Positions 1 through 10,700 of a stretch of 64,000 nt of DNA are shown here, in pieces. Within the stretch, counting starts at the first letter, position 1; every line of letters begins with the position of its first letter. A model generated the notes under the pieces. The model made no database searches and was not told where the DNA came from. It worked only from the letters and a program-made list of their open reading frames with translations. The DNA comes from Adineta ricciae (Eukaryota; Rotifera; Eurotatoria; Adinetida; Adinetidae). The stretch spans positions 1 to 64,000 of the forward strand of contig CAJNOJ010000217.1 of assembly GCA_905250025.1 (NCBI GenBank). The letters run 5' to 3'. The position numbers and the translations under genes were made by a program.

Positions 1-3000
1 ATTGTGGCAGATGACTTTCGAAAACAAAATGCGAGTCTAAAGTTTTCCAATTGTGAATAACAGCATCGAGACTGATGCCCATTGATTGTTTCTTTAGACC
101 AGTTACAGCAACAAGTTCAGCAGCTGCCGCATATTCATAACGTGGAACAGAACAATGTAATTTTCCATAATGAAAATCTCTAACACGTTTGTCGTCACCG
201 CCTGGATCAGCTTTCCATGGACGTTGCTGGTAGATTCTTCCACTAGGAAAACTTGTTCCAGCTTGAACAGTAAAGTTTGCATCTGGATGAAACATAATTT
301 CTTGTTTAAATGTAATGACAATATCACCATAATAAAATCCATGATGTGGTCCTAAAATGCTGAATATGTGATGGTCAGTTCCTAATTTTTTATCAACATC
401 AAATCCAATTCCCATTGGACTGGAAGTTAATTTAATTGATGCTTGAGCAATTTCTATCGTGCAGTTATGTATAGCCTTAATATCAGAATCCGTGAGTGGT
501 GGCTTTAATTTTTTTTCGAATTTGAGTACTTTAGAATCATGATCTGGTTCAGCAGGTGACATGCCGTCTGCTCCTGTTTTACCAAATTCAGCATGAACTA
601 AGATTTTAACTAATTCAGAGACATTATGTTTCACTTCAGGAGTATTGTGTTCGAGAAAAATTCGACGAATACGGCTATGTTGCAAAACAGCCTGAACTAC
701 ATACTGTGGTCTTTTTAACAGTTCCATATAATGACGACTCATAACATGTCCATGAACAAGAATTGATTCGAAGATAAATTTATTGCATCGATGTACAGGT
801 TGCAATGCTTGTATCCAATTGATTATTTCCGGAGAAATCTTTGTTTCTTTCCATCCTTCTGTTTGAATATAAGTGTTGATGGCTCGGATCATCTCACCTT
901 GATTACGAGGAAAATTGATTGATGAATTGAAGTTACTGCATGGAGCAACACTGAGATGATTATGATTTTCTCCATGTCGATATTTCTTCAAATGGTCACT
1001 TTTTAAACGATCATGACATTTATGACCTGGATTTTTACAAAGCAAACGAATATCTTTTACACCAGGATGAGAATATGATTCCAAATGATGTTCATGCTTC
1101 ATTTTCATACATAGTTCTCCATCTGCACAGATATGCCTTGCAATGTGAATATATGTTAAATAATGCTTTTTATCATTCGCTGTACACCGACAACCATACG
1201 GACATACATGACTGAATGTAAGACAATGTCTTTCAACGTCTTCACTCACAGGCTGCCCATCAGCATGTTGTACATATTTGACCATACGAGAACAATGATA
1301 TGGTGTAAATGGGCATGGTGGTCGAAATGTATGAGTAGTATTTTCCATATGTTGTTGATCATGGAAGCGAACACAAGTGTTATCATCGGAGCAAATTAAT
1401 TTGCAATGCCGATAACTTTTGCAATGTTCGACATCGCTGTTCAGGTATTTGAGACAAGTCTCCCCGTCTCTGCAGACGGGTAGATGTCGATAAGCAATTA
1501 AATGTTCAGATGACTTTTCATGACAATGCAAATGATTTGGACAATAGTCTGGATGTTCATAATCACTCAGGTGCTTTGCATCTGTATTAGTACATTGTCC
1601 ACCATATTTGCACTTGGAATTGTGCAGAAAGGTGAACATATGTACTTCGTCATTATTCTCCGTGCATGCTGTTCCTTCTTCGAGTAGAGGACACACTGGC
1701 GGGTGAGAGAACTTGGCCTTATGACCAGCATCATTCAATTCAGCGCACTTCGATCCATTTTCACATGGTGGGAGATGTAAAATACATACGTCGCTTAAAG
1801 TTACTTTTCCGTCTGAGGATTTGTTTAGAATTCGATATGGTCCACTGGCTGAATTCACACGCAATGATTTCGGCGGATATACAGCATCAAACTTGTTAAA
1901 GACTTCTTGAAATGGTAACAAGTTGCCTTGAGGATTTAGACTATTTCCTGTATTATGATCGTCAAGGATGGCAAAATAGATCGTTTTGAAATATCCAGCA
2001 TATTGACGAATAATTGATTTGAAAAGTAAAGCGACATGCTCCGGCGGATTCTTAAAAGCACCACATCCAAGTGCTGAAAGTACTAAACAATCATGATTAT
2101 GCTGATGAGCAATAGTAAAAACGTTTTCAATCTTTTTCAATGTATTGATAGCGGATCTGTCTTGTAACATATTTTTATCGGTTAGTGGTGGATCACGATA
2201 TGCAGCCATAGCAATAGCACAGACATCATATAGAGGTTTCTTCAGAAAAGCATATCCGTTCTCTTCGGTTCCACGAAACACGGTTATACCCGATGTATAA
2301 ATTGCTTCAAATTCTTTCATGGGATAGAGAGCATCTTGATCTTTTGCACGTTTTATGTCGCCTTTCGATGATTGATAAAGTCGTTCATATCGTTCTCTGT
2401 CAGCAACCTCAAGATCAAGACTCTGATAATAATCGGAACGACGGAAAATATTCTCTTCCTGTGCTCCATCACCTTTGCGATAACCACCACCAGGAGTTTT
2501 CGCGTTGGCCATGTTTAATAGTAGTGGACGACATCCTTCTGATACTAGTCTTTGGTAAAGAACAAGGCAATCTTCATTAACGACTCGAACAGTGGTCGAC
2601 GAATACGGTGTTTTAAACTCCGATTCAAGAATCTGTCTTCCATACGCTATCTTTGATTTATAATCATACCTGATTGTTTGTAAACGTTCTGATTTTAATG
2701 AAATTTCTTCACCACCCACAACGTATTTTTTCTTCCGAACCACACCGATCGTATTCAACATTACTGTCACGCGTAATAAATGCCGTTGATGATCGTAAGT
2801 TTTTGAGCGTCTTTCTTTTCCTTCAATCTTCCCCATTTGCTCTAACCAACTTTCTTCATTCCATGGTAGATTAAATATGGCATGCTTATAATCAAAGACA
2901 TATAACATAATATCCGGTTTCATATTGACCATAACTGTCTCGTACCAATTCGTTGCATCAAGTTCATTCGAATTCGAAACGCTCGCCGAAGTATACGGTG

Positions 3001-3943
3001 AAATGTTCATAGGTTTACCACCAATACCAATCGCGGCATTCTCTATACATTCTTTATACACATCGATATTGTCAAGTTCAATGACAAGATGATCGTTAAT
3101 GTGCTGATGACGAACAACGTGATTTGTGAACATTCTGTGATTCAAAATTAAATTGACATCTATATCACGCGGAACGGGTGAGACAAGAACACGATAGGTA
3201 AAATCTTTCTTTTTCGGCAGATTTTGTCCGTTAATGTTTAAATACTTATCTGCTATCCATTTACTTTCAGATTTGACTGCTATAACAACAGCTGAGTTAC
3301 TTGACTGACAATATTGGACATGGAATGATGTGGGTGGGAGAACATTGACCCCAGTTTGAGAGGCTACGGCCGATGCAAGTTTGTCGCTATTGACATTCGA
3401 TGGTAAATCTTCGAAAAAACAACATTCGGCGTTGGGATAGACTACGGCCGAAATACCATTTTTGGTAGTAAATTCTGGTGAGTTTGCAACTTTAACTAAC
3501 TCATCGGGTGTTTCCAAAACAATGTGAAATATGTTTGGAAATGGTGCGGCGATTGGCTTGCATTCAGGAGCTGCTTGTGTCTTATAGGATTTTTTGAATT
3601 GTTGGGCCGCTTCATCAGTCTTTGGAATACTCGAGATATTTTCATCAAATACTACGTAAGAATCGAGTTCGAGTTTATCGACAAACGATATACTTACGTT
3701 GTATTTTTTGCCGAGAGCTAACGATTGTATGTCGGCGATTAACTTTTCTTTGTCTTGACTATTCTCCGTTTGTATCATTCCTATGCCCAGTTTTGGATAA
3801 CAGATCACCTCAACGACTTCCATATTTGCACTGACACTTAACCGTTTCTTGATCACTTCTTTTAAATCATCTTCTGAGAAGCGAGTTGGCAAATCCGGAA
3901 TATAAACTATTGGAGTTTGAGCAGAAAAAGTTATTGACTGCAT
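1..3943 (-). CDS. RRM-like / microbial-type PARG / PBZ zinc-finger array protein (3' truncated by window edge)
   Basis: One open frame of about 1314 codons runs from an ATG at 3943 to the window edge with no intron seen; positions near 340 are still in frame with the start. Residues 1-400 look like degenerate RRM-type repeats, similar in style to the N-termini of PARP10/14. At about residues 473-500 there is ANAKTPGGGYRKGDGAQEE, the hallmark of the microbial-type poly(ADP-ribose) glycohydrolase domain (DUF2263/TIGR02452), with VLSALGCGAFKNPP near residues 620-633. Residues about 727-990 carry roughly ten Cys-Cys-His-His units; several fit C-x5-C-x6-H-x5-H exactly (CKYGGQCTNTDAKHLSDYEH), the PBZ poly(ADP-ribose)-binding finger spacing of APLF/CHFR. 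A further conserved-looking domain without a name follows (about 1170-1314). Likely role, by inference: binds and removes ADP-ribose chains, perhaps in DNA repair. The true C-terminus lies outside the window. Confidence 0.8.
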   Translation of the reverse strand, partial: MQSITFSAQTPIVYIPDLPTRFSEDDLKEVIKKRLSVSANMEVVEVICYPKLGIGMIQTENSQDKEKLIADIQSLALGKKYNVSISFVDKLELDSYVVFDENISSIPKTDEAAQQFKKSYKTQAAPECKPIAAPFPNIFHIVLETPDELVKVANSPEFTTKNGISAVVYPNAECCFFEDLPSNVNSDKLASAVASQTGVNVLPPTSFHVQYCQSSNSAVVIAVKSESKWIADKYLNINGQNLPKKKDFTYRVLVSPVPRDIDVNLILNHRMFTNHVVRHQHINDHLVIELDNIDVYKECIENAAIGIGGKPMNISPYTSASVSNSNELDATNWYETVMVNMKPDIMLYVFDYKHAIFNLPWNEESWLEQMGKIEGKERRSKTYDHQRHLLRVTVMLNTIGVVRKKKYVVGGEEISLKSERLQTIRYDYKSKIAYGRQILESEFKTPYSSTTVRVVNEDCLVLYQRLVSEGCRPLLLNMANAKTPGGGYRKGDGAQEENIFRRSDYYQSLDLEVADRERYERLYQSSKGDIKRAKDQDALYPMKEFEAIYTSGITVFRGTEENGYAFLKKPLYDVCAIAMAAYRDPPLTDKNMLQDRSAINTLKKIENVFTIAHQHNHDCLVLSALGCGAFKNPPEHVALLFKSIIRQYAGYFKTIYFAILDDHNTGNSLNPQGNLLPFQEVFNKFDAVYPPKSLRVNSASGPYRILNKSSDGKVTLSDVCILHLPPCENGSKCAELNDAGHKAKFSHPPVCPLLEEGTACTENNDEVHMFTFLHNSKCKYGGQCTNTDAKHLSDYEHPDYCPNHLHCHEKSSEHLIAYRHLPVCRDGETCLKYLNSDVEHCKSYRHCKLICSDDNTCVRFHDQQHMENTTHTFRPPCPFTPYHCSRMVKYVQHADGQPVSEDVERHCLTFSHVCPYGCRCTANDKKHYLTYIHIARHICADGELCMKMKHEHHLESYSHPGVKDIRLLCKNPGHKCHDRLKSDHLKKYRHGENHNHLSVAPCSNFNSSINFPRNQGEMIRAINTYIQTEGWKETKISPEIINWIQALQPVHRCNKFIFESILVHGHVMSRHYMELLKRPQYVVQAVLQHSRIRRIFLEHNTPEVKHNVSELVKILVHAEFGKTGADGMSPAEPDHDSKVLKFEKKLKPPLTDSDIKAIHNCTIEIAQASIKLTSSPMGIGFDVDKKLGTDHHIFSILGPHHGFYYGDIVITFKQEIMFHPDANFTVQAGTSFPSGRIYQQRPWKADPGGDDKRVRDFHYGKLHCSVPRYEYAAAAELVAVTGLKKQSMGISLDAVIHNWKTLDSHFVFESHLPQ

Positions 3944-4245
3944 CGAGTTATCGTCGTACGTCTTTTCTTCTCTTCGAAACAAAGTCAAATAACACTTTTT
4001 TTTACAAAGACGATAAAAATATATGGTTGGAAGTTTTATACTGCTGATAACTCATCGGCGAAAATATGTTTTATCTCTTGCAAACAGGACGACATCCTTC
4101 CTTTGTTTCGAACGTGAGTGCGCTCATACCATCACCTAGCGCCATCTTTTCTTCGATGGAAATGTCAAAAGCTATTTGAAGAATTCATAAATGGAAAATC
4201 ATGTTTCCATGTATTTAAGTTGTAATACTACGAGTTGACAATGGA

Positions 4246-4445
4246 ANCGTTTAACCTCATTTTCGTCGGACCCGGTTATCGTTAAACCTCATTTTCATCA
4301 GACCCGGTTTCTGTTTAACCTCATTTTCATTAGACCCGGTTATCGTTATACCTCATTTTCATCAGACCCGGTTATCGTTTAATCGCACTTTCACATGGTC
4401 CGGTTTCCGTTAAGCCGTTTTACCACTAAAGCCGGTTATTGTTAC
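4246..4445. repeat. 32-bp tandem repeat, about 6 units
   Basis: Successive copies of the core AACCTCATTTTCATCAGACC start near 4253, 4285, 4317, 4349, 4381 (degenerate) and 4412 (degenerate), giving a 32-base period (31 at the last step). The two right-hand units are the most diverged. The last unit overlaps the 3' end of the small ORF at 4410-4667, so the array may have grown out of that gene's coding end or eroded it. An array of this kind readily collapses in assembly, which fits the N at its left edge. Confidence 0.85.
4247..4247. other. Scaffold join (single N)
   Basis: A lone N sits at the edge of a 32-bp tandem repeat. The contig holding the PARG/PBZ gene may therefore be linked to the rest only by scaffolding. 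The 300 bases between the PARG/PBZ start and this N hold no gene; an AT-rich stretch near 4010-4022 could be its core promoter, but this is weak. Confidence 0.75.
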
Positions 4446-4667
4446 CGTTGCACCCCTATTCACATCCAAACGTGCCATTCCTTCATCAAGAATCTTGTAA
4501 AAGTGTAGAGCAGAATCCACATGAAGTTTGTTATGAAGATCGAAGATTTTCGACGAGCGTGGTTTTAAGTAGTTTTCTCCGGGATTATCGAAAAGAATGG
4601 TAAAACCAGGAAAAGATGCCCATCGACCTTCAAAACCTGCAATTTTTTTATTACTAATGCGCAGCAT
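4410..4667 (-). CDS. Small hypothetical protein, possibly truncated
   Basis: An 85-codon frame starts with a true ATG at 4667 (MLRISNKKIAGFEGRW) and ends in TAA inside the first unit of the 32-bp tandem repeat. Its composition is protein-like, with balanced charged and hydrophobic residues and none of the low complexity of shadow frames. I do not recognise the family. The last residues (TVTITGFSGKTA) are encoded by repeat sequence, so the original C-terminus may have been lost. It could be a complete small gene, a first exon, or a fragment. Confidence 0.4.
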   Translation of the reverse strand: MLRISNKKIAGFEGRWASFPGFTILFDNPGENYLKPRSSKIFDLHNKLHVDSALHFYKILDEGMARLDVNRGATVTITGFSGKTA

Positions 4668-5319
4668 GATAATCGTAAAAATGAATGTTCTTTTTTTTCT
4701 TATCGTCTTCTATTGACGTCGTACATTGTGTTATCACAATTTTGAAAAAAAAAAGATGAAATCTATACATGACGAATAACCTTTGCACGCGCGGTATTAT
4801 ACTATTCTTTGGATAGATCATTGTTTATTTTTTATGTGACTTAGAAAATACGGAATCCATTTCGTCCAAAAAGATTAGTATTTAAAAAAAGGGAATCTCG
4901 ACTAGTAATAATAATATATCAATTCACCAACTGAATGGATTCAATGAAATAAAAGATTAGGAGAATAATTTCATTTCAGGTCCGACTAAGATGGATAAAA
5001 TCAAATCTATGAAGAATTATGGAATGTGATAAATTATTCTGATTTGAAAACATGATTTTACGGTTTATTCTATCTTATTGTCACAGTGGCGAATAGGCCT
5101 TTGGAACGAGCGTTCTACAATCATGCATGGATAGTTTGCTTTCCACTGTATTAGTTGAAATTAGTGATTAACTCAATGGTTTTGTACTAATGAGTTATTT
5201 AACAGTGACCCATTATCTTCACGGACGACGATAAGATGCGATGAATATATTCATGGACTGATAAAGACATTCGTCTTTCAACAGATCAGAGTATCCTTCC
5301 TTTGAATCAAGCATGACTC
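4668..5319. other. AT-rich intergenic stretch without a supported gene
   Basis: No frame with coding character was found. The stretch has poly-A/T runs, stops in all frames, and no convincing RNA gene or transposon ends. Confidence 0.5.
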
Positions 5320-6650
5320 ATTCAACCTGTCATCTTCTTGATATGTGTGAAGAATTTTTATTAATCATTATGTGAAAGATTGCCAATTTCAATGTTCTAT
5401 ATTCATTCATCGATGTCAATGGGAAACTTGATAATCTGGCAAGGAATTCGGTTCATATTCGATCAATCGAAACAACAGCAGATGGTGAAATTCATTCATT
5501 ATCGACTAACAAACCGGATCAATTCTGTGAAAATAACTTATTCTACCTTGAATTCATCAGAATATCGATTGTCTCACTCTCGAATCATCATCAATACGTC
5601 GCATTTTCAACGAGCAAATTTTGCATCTTGTTGTAACATTATGATAGACAAGAGTGAAAGTGCACCATTAACTGGGATAGTTACGAATTGATATATGCAC
5701 GTTTTGAATCTATTCAAAAACGGTACTCATTTGAACTTCGTTATAAAAAATGATTTTTCGATATCTGTCATTTTCATTTGAAGATTTACCTTTGACTACA
5801 TTTGTGCATCAGAGTGTTGGATTTCGAGAATTGCTTTCATCTACTAGATGACTGCCGGAATCTATTCTTTCGTAAATACTTAATTGTATATTGACGTTCG
5901 TTGCACGAAGAGAAAAATCAGCTGTACTTATTGAAAGATTAACATGTGTCGCAGATTCTCATATGAATTATAAACGAATCGATGTTTTATTGATTTTTCG
6001 GAATGATATTTCATTTCAAATGAGAAATCTCTTCCAAAACGCAAGTGCTTTTCTCATGGATTTCGTACTAACGTACATATGAATACGATAGTCGTGTCAT
6101 ACTAGAATTACATCGCATGTCTGTATTAGAAAAACCCACACTATCGTTGTCCGTAGAAAATTGAACAGCTTTCATCAATGGTGACGAGTTTCGAAGTCGA
6201 ATGCCAAAGTCTTCTACATTCATTTTTAATATTCTCACGTGCAATGTTCATTTCTTCAGGAAACATCTTTTGATTGTTATGTCGATGTCATATCTATTTG
6301 CACAGTATTATGAATAATTTTCCTGGTGATTATAATTTCTACATGTGTGTATTTTATCTGTGGTTGATATAATGTATTTGTTCGAACGAGAATTTCTTTG
6401 AAAGAATCATTCGTTCATTTTCATCACTCGACAAATCAAATATGTTTAACCAAAAGAAGATCAAAAGCGATCGCGACAATATATTTGCATAACGAACAAA
6501 TATATCCATGTACATTGGATCTTCGTGATGTTCGTATTGACTATATCGAACAGTTTTCAACTAATGTAAAAACATAATTACTTGGTCTTCGTGTTCAATA
6601 TGGACACTTAATATCTGTGACAAAAAAGCTTTTTTGCAAATGATGCTACG
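5320..6650 (+). pseudogene. Decayed bdelloid F-box-family protein relic
   Basis: Read across frames, the plus strand gives discontinuous protein-like pieces in a plausible order. Near 5370 a piece reads NFNVLYSFIDVNGKLDNLAR followed by NSVHIRSIETT; near 6150 it reads TAFINGDEFRSRMPKSS then FIFNIL; near 6510 it reads LDLRDVRIDYIEQFSTNVKT. These recall, from family knowledge, the large bdelloid F-box/LRR-like family in which a short F-box is followed by leucine-rich segments. More than ten stops and several frame changes interrupt the reading, so it is not functional as one protein. The 103-codon open frame at 5380-5691 and the 63-codon frame at 5891-6082 are chance openings over the relic. The call rests on remembered family patterns; an alignment would settle it. 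Confidence 0.5.
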
Positions 6651-7086
6651 TGACTCAATAGTACTAAGATGGAATGTGTTCTAACCGAAAGTAATAATGA
6701 TACATTCGAAAGACTTTTTGCTGTATTTTCCTTCGTTGTAAAGAAAGATTTTGTTTACGTAGGTAATTTCTCTTACGCATAATTGTGCTGGCTATATTTA
6801 ATATTGATTAGATGGTTTGTGTACTGTTGATAAAATACACAACTCATTACATTTCATTCTTTTGTCAGGCTCCAAAGAGACGGAACCGATTCATACTGAA
6901 TTGACTGCATTTTGAGAAAAGGGTCAGATTTTAAGTACATTTGTTCATTCATCAATCAAATCAATTGAATATGGTAATGTTTCAAGCGTTTGAAAACAAT
7001 TTCTTCTAGTATATTGCTTGTGCTTTGCCTAATCTTGAATTTTTACAATTAAAAACTCTGATCAATTGTTATGTCTTGTTCAATTA

Positions 7087-7704
7087 GTTATTCACGAAGG
7101 TATTTTATTAACAATAATCGATGAAAATCAACCGAAAGTTAGCGATCGTTGTATTATTTATCAAAGAAAATTCAAAACTTTCCCCCCTTACTTTGTTATC
7201 TTTACTGGCTAACGAGGAAATGTGCACCTAGGGATAACCTAGGTCAAAGATCTGAAATCTGAGGTTCATTTTTTCGTGAATCTTTCTTTGTCACGGATTT
7301 TGATCGTTATCTTTTACGAAGCTCATTTTTCTAATGTATTTCTACGCGTATTACTTAAATTTTTGTTTGTCTAGAAAATGTTCCATCCACCCTTCAAGTA
7401 ATATATTCGTCTAACTTATCATCCTCGAGATGAAATCGTTGTTATCGGAAGTTTAAAAAAAAATCGTTTATCATGATTAATGTTTGCACGTGTAGATTAT
7501 CCACATTTTTTCAGTCAATCGATAGTATTTTGCTTCTAGGCATTTAATTCAAGAAGAACGCAAGAAAGAAAAAGCAAATGGTTTTCATCTGTGTTCTATT
7601 GATTTTGGAGGACGAACAAATACATACTGTATTGATAAAACAGCTACACTTCATCGTCGTACATTTTCCATGCTGACAAACAACAACAAGAAATCGACGT
7701 GTTG
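7087..7704 (+). other. Possible exons or relics of an unidentified plus-strand gene
   Basis: Two short stretches look coding. At 7087-7213, just after a CAATTAG acceptor-like site, a 41-codon stretch reads VIHEGILLTIIDENQPKVSD and ends FTG-stop. At 7541-7704, after a TTCTAG acceptor-like site, 54 codons include NGFHLCSIDFGGRTNTYC and end at TGA, 33 bases before the potassium-channel ATG. I could not join them into one gene: the connecting frame near 7380-7460 has stops and no clean splice sites. They may be terminal exons of a real gene, part of the channel's 5' leader, or pseudogene remains. The rest of 6650-7737 shows nothing recognisable. Confidence 0.25.
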
Positions 7705-7737
7705 AAGAAGAAGAAAAAAAAACTCAATTTCGACACA

Positions 7738-10700
7738 ATGGGCAATTGTCCGACGTGTTCTGTTGAAACTTCAAATCTCAATCTCGATCCTCTATGCAAT
7801 GGACAACGAGTGTGGCCCTTCTTCCTATTCTCATCGTGTGTTGTGCTATGCAGTGGATGGATGACTATATTCATCTTTGGTTTAGTCAAGAAAGTGTGCG
7901 ATATATGTCGCCGTAAGGGACTATCGTCCAAAACTGAATCTCAAAAACGACGAGTTGTGGATGATGATGATATGTCTATACAAGAATCGAACTGGTTGAA
8001 TGATATGAAAGACTGGGGAAACAGTTTCATTTCAGGACAAACCAAAATGGGCAAAACATTCGTTTGTTGATTAAAGATGTTATTTTTATCACTTATTTGT
8101 TTCTTTGTTAGGTTATAATCATTTTTTTTTGTAATATTGCTTCGCTGGTTTTATACTGTATGGATACAAAGACAAATTCGTAAATTATGACAGCAGTTGT
8201 TCGTTCTGAATAATTTCAATTTTATATTTAGATATGTGGAATCCTGTACCAACTTTTCCCAATCACTTAGCATGAAAATCGATCTTGGTCTTAATTCCGT
8301 GTTTCTCATTCATTTCATACTTCGAGTATAGGAAATCTTTTCCCAATATTTCTGTTATTTTCTATTTGTTAGATTGCTGCTGCGCCGGACAAACGGCGAT
8401 GTTGGTTTAGTTTACATTCTTTTGTCGATATTTTTACCATTCCACCCTCATTCATGACCGTCTATCTCGATCGAAGTTGGATAGGTCTCCGATTTTTACG
8501 TGTTGTTCCATTGAAAGATATTCCCAATTTATTACAATATATGCATGTTATTGAACGACCACGAACCATTCGAATTGTTCAGTTAGCATCGAAGTTCACC
8601 GCGATTTTATTCGCAACTGCTGGTGCAGTTCATCTCGCTGAAAATTCCGGCGATTTCTTTTGTAACTTTTGTAACGCACAAGAGATTAACATCTTCAATG
8701 CTCTGTACTATATGATAATCACCATGACCACTGTAGGAAAAGGATTATTGGACAAATTAGGATAGATTTCTTATCAATCTTTTAGGTAGGATATGGAGAC
8801 ATCTCTTGCAAAACATATCTTGGTAAAACGTTTGTGTTATTGACTCTTATCGGTGGATTGGCAAGTGTTAATATTACCCGAGATGAAAATCATCGTTGAT
8901 GTTCATGTATTTAGGCGGTATTTACTACAATGATTCCAGAATTTGCAAATTTGTTCAGTTCGAAACATCCTTATACTGGTCGGTATTTGCGAGTTAAGGG
9001 AAAACGTCATGTGATCATATGTGGACATATCACACCGTATTCTTTGGCACCATTTCTTCGAGATTTTCTACATCAAGGCCGTGACGAAGTCGACGATCTC
9101 GATGTAATCATTATGGATATGTATGCTCTGATGATTAAGCTACTAGCTCGCCAATCATTTTATCTTTTATTTGAAGGAAAACGCCTGATCTCGAAATGGA
9201 AGCTTTACTTAAACGGTACTACACAAAATTACATTATTTCATCGGAAGTATTATGAATGTTACTGATTTACAACGTATACAAGTAAGTTTTGTCATGCAT
9301 AAATATGAATCAAATTCATTCACTGATTTGAAGGTTGATAAAGCAGCAGCCTGTTTGATTATTGTTAACAAAGAGTGTGCAGATCCAAATAGCGATGATT
9401 CCGCAAATATCATGAGAGTGATTAGTTTGAAGAATTTTAACCATCGCATTCGTATTCTATTACAATTACTTCGTTATATTAACAAAGTATGAATGACTGC
9501 ACAGTATACAGATGGTTTCGATCCGATTTTTCTCGTCATAGTTAAATGTTGTTTCCATTCCGGGTTGGAGTGTGTATAACGATGAAATTATATGTATCTC
9601 TGAATTGAAACTTGGCCTGATTGGTATGTCTTGCGTGGCTCCTGGATTTGCTACAATGGTATTCATCCATAAGTGACTTTAGTATGCAGTTTGAGTTTTC
9701 TAGATGACAAATATCTTTCGAATGTCTTCGTACAACATACGAACACGCGAACAAAAGGTATAAAAAGGGCGATGTACCATTAATAATTTCAAATTTTCTC
9801 TCTATATGAACATAGACACAAAGATGGCCATGGCGTGACTTATATTATCGAGGTGCTGGCATGAAACTATATCTAGAAGAGATGCCGCCCTCTTTCCATG
9901 GAAGATCGTTTGCGGAAAGTGTTTTGTATGTATTTGCGATTCGCTAATAATGAAAATCGAATGTGATGCTGTAGGATTTGCTTTCAATTACGCGTGATGC
10001 TTCTTGCCGTGGAAATGGAACGAACGGATGAGAACGGCAATACACGAATGGTTGTTGGACTCATACCGTGCGATAATTGTGTTATTCGGCGTGGAAGTCG
10101 AGCATTTCTTGTTTGTTTGTCAAACGAAGAAGCGAACAGAGTGAAATACTACTGTTCGATTTGTTATCCCAAACTTGATGATCTGACTGATGAGCAGCTA
10201 CAGCGTATGCACAAATGTGTTCACAGTGAGTTAGCCATTTAGTTGGAGTTTTGATAATTCTCAAAAGTGTGTTTAGTGAGGGAAAACAATAAAGAACAAG
10301 ACGCTGAAATATCTGTTGTCGGTGAATCGTATAGTTATCGTACAAATGACCATTCAGTTGTGTAAGTAATTGGATAGATATCGAACTGCTAAGTATTCCT
10401 CTTTTCAGTGAAATAACGGACGCTGAATTATCTCAACCACTTATTGAACACATTCAAAAACCATGTCGAAATTGTTGCAAGAAGTAAGTTATAACTTGTC
10501 AACGAAGACATTGCTTTCATTCGCTTTTCCATAGGTTACCGAAAGAGGATGTATCCAGTTTCGATTCTACTGGAATGTTCTACTACACGGCACCTCGAAG
10601 TCTTGACGATGCTACCCTTGTATGCGTGCTTGACTAGATAAATATAAAGATTAATTGTTTTATTTGACGATAGAGTACAGACGCACTTCGAATGTATCGC

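Noticed and set aside
5380..5691. 103-codon plus-strand ORF as an intact gene
   Set aside because: A better reading in another frame shows pieces of a decayed F-box-family protein. This frame has no family features.
7738..7749. MGNC start of the BK-like channel as an N-myristoylation site
   Set aside because: In Slo1 the N-terminus before S0 is extracellular, where myristoylation would not be expected. The match is probably chance.
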